Shown here in pieces: positions 63,726 to 64,000 of a DNA stretch of 64,000 nt (the first letter of the stretch is position 1; every line of letters starts with the position of its first letter). Made by a program: the position numbers and the translations under genes. The stretch is from Clostridiales bacterium (GTDB lineage: Bacteria > Bacillota > Clostridia > Oscillospirales > Oscillospiraceae): NCBI GenBank assembly GCA_019418025.1, contig DYCR01000001.1, positions 62,001 through 126,000 of the forward strand, written 5' to 3'. Under the pieces are notes generated by a model. The model searched no databases and was not told the DNA's origin. It worked only from the letters and a program-made list of their open reading frames with translations.

Positions 63726-64000
63726 ATGACGACAGAAAAGCTATATTATCAGGACTGCCACCTGAGGGAATTTGATGCCCGGGTGCTGTCGTGCGAGCAA
63801 AAGGATGACATGTGGGAGATCCTTCTGGATCGGACGGCCTTTTATCCCGAGGGGGGCGGTCAGGCCAGTGACGTGGGCATGCTGGGGCAGGTCAGGGTGT
63901 GCCATGTCAGGCTCGAGGGGGAGCAGGTGGTGCATCTGTGCGGCGGCCCTCTGGAGGCAGGGGCGCAGGTCCACGGTGTCATCGACTACGCCAGACGCTT
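63726..64000 (+). CDS. alanyl-tRNA editing protein (AlaX-like), 3' truncated by the window
   Basis: 91 codons are visible: MTTEKLYYQDCHLREFDA... and TAFYPEGGGQASDVG, the hallmark start of the AlaRS-type editing domain that hydrolyses Ser-tRNA-Ala or Gly-tRNA-Ala. Free-standing AlaX and DHHA1-linked forms share this start, so the domain end cannot be judged. A TACAAT (63690 area) with a weak -35 may be its promoter; SD TTGGAG is 9-11 bases upstream. Confidence 0.88.
   Translation, partial: MTTEKLYYQDCHLREFDARVLSCEQKDDMWEILLDRTAFYPEGGGQASDVGMLGQVRVCHVRLEGEQVVHLCGGPLEAGAQVHGVIDYARR

Overview
The window is a stretch of chromosome around the replication origin of an anaerobic, low-oxygen-tolerance Firmicute of class Clostridia. 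The gene set and the G/C-rich third codon positions fit a gut Oscillospiraceae/Ruminococcaceae-type organism; that placement is an inference from gene content, not from a marker alignment. Supporting traits are the dnaA-dnaN-yaaA-recF-gyrB-gyrA order, a PerR/rubredoxin/reverse-rubrerythrin peroxide-defence locus, Nfn and Rnf electron-transfer complexes, a sodium-pumping decarboxylase, a RemA-family regulator, RqcH, Mini-RNase III, and a PdaA-type cortex deacetylase (a hint of sporulation).

Layout. 1-4.6 kb: serS, nfnAB and pdaA on +. 4.6-7.5 kb: a consensus-like parS site, then remB, hisS, mgsA and a MinD-like ATPase on -. 7.7-10.7 kb: perR, a 39-residue rubredoxin, reverse rubrerythrin and a CPA2 antiporter on +. 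10.7-20.3 kb: dnaA with DnaA boxes on both sides, oriC with DnaA-trios and an AT-rich unwinding region before dnaN, then yaaA, recF, gyrB, gyrA, rnhA and a small unknown gene. 20.3-26.1 kb: a sortase-anchored leucine-rich-repeat surface protein, a GntR/ABC operon on -, and a small membrane protein plus a lipoprotein on +. 26.1-31.4 kb on -: oxaloacetate decarboxylase-type subunits and pckA. 31.7-35.3 kb: a DUF3810-like protein with an altered zinc motif, rsmG and a MATE pump. 35.3-40.5 kb: a small membrane protein, rpoD on -, lepA and hemW on +. 40.5-43.4 kb on -: an HTH/TPR-like regulator with an ABC exporter. 43.7-48.3 kb: a DUF3048 lipoprotein, a non-coding region rich in DnaA-box-like sequences, then on - an acyl-ACP thioesterase, gluQRS and an LCP protein. 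48.5-54.3 kb on +: a Gx-type membrane protein, mrnC, rqcH, rpmH, rnpA, yidD, yidC and jag. 54.7-56.8 kb: a left-handed beta-helix protein and glmM. 57.1-62.1 kb: rnfCDGEAB. 62.2-64 kb: a small membrane protein, a pyridoxal/pyridoxamine kinase, and the start of an alanyl-tRNA editing gene cut by the window edge.

How the parts work together. Much of the window is core replication and translation machinery, but three bioenergetic modules lie close to the origin: NfnAB (NADH, ferredoxin and NADPH), Rnf (ferredoxin to NAD with ion export), and PckA plus the membrane decarboxylase (oxaloacetate to pyruvate with Na+ export). I see no prophage, insertion sequence, CRISPR array, tRNA or rRNA. The most interesting points are regulatory or structural: the oriC/parS architecture, a second cluster of DnaA-box-like sites near 45 kb, a MinD that stops before its membrane-targeting helix, a DUF3810 protein with RExxH instead of HExxH, an Ala at the main quinolone-resistance position of GyrA, and several repeated or overlapping terminator elements.
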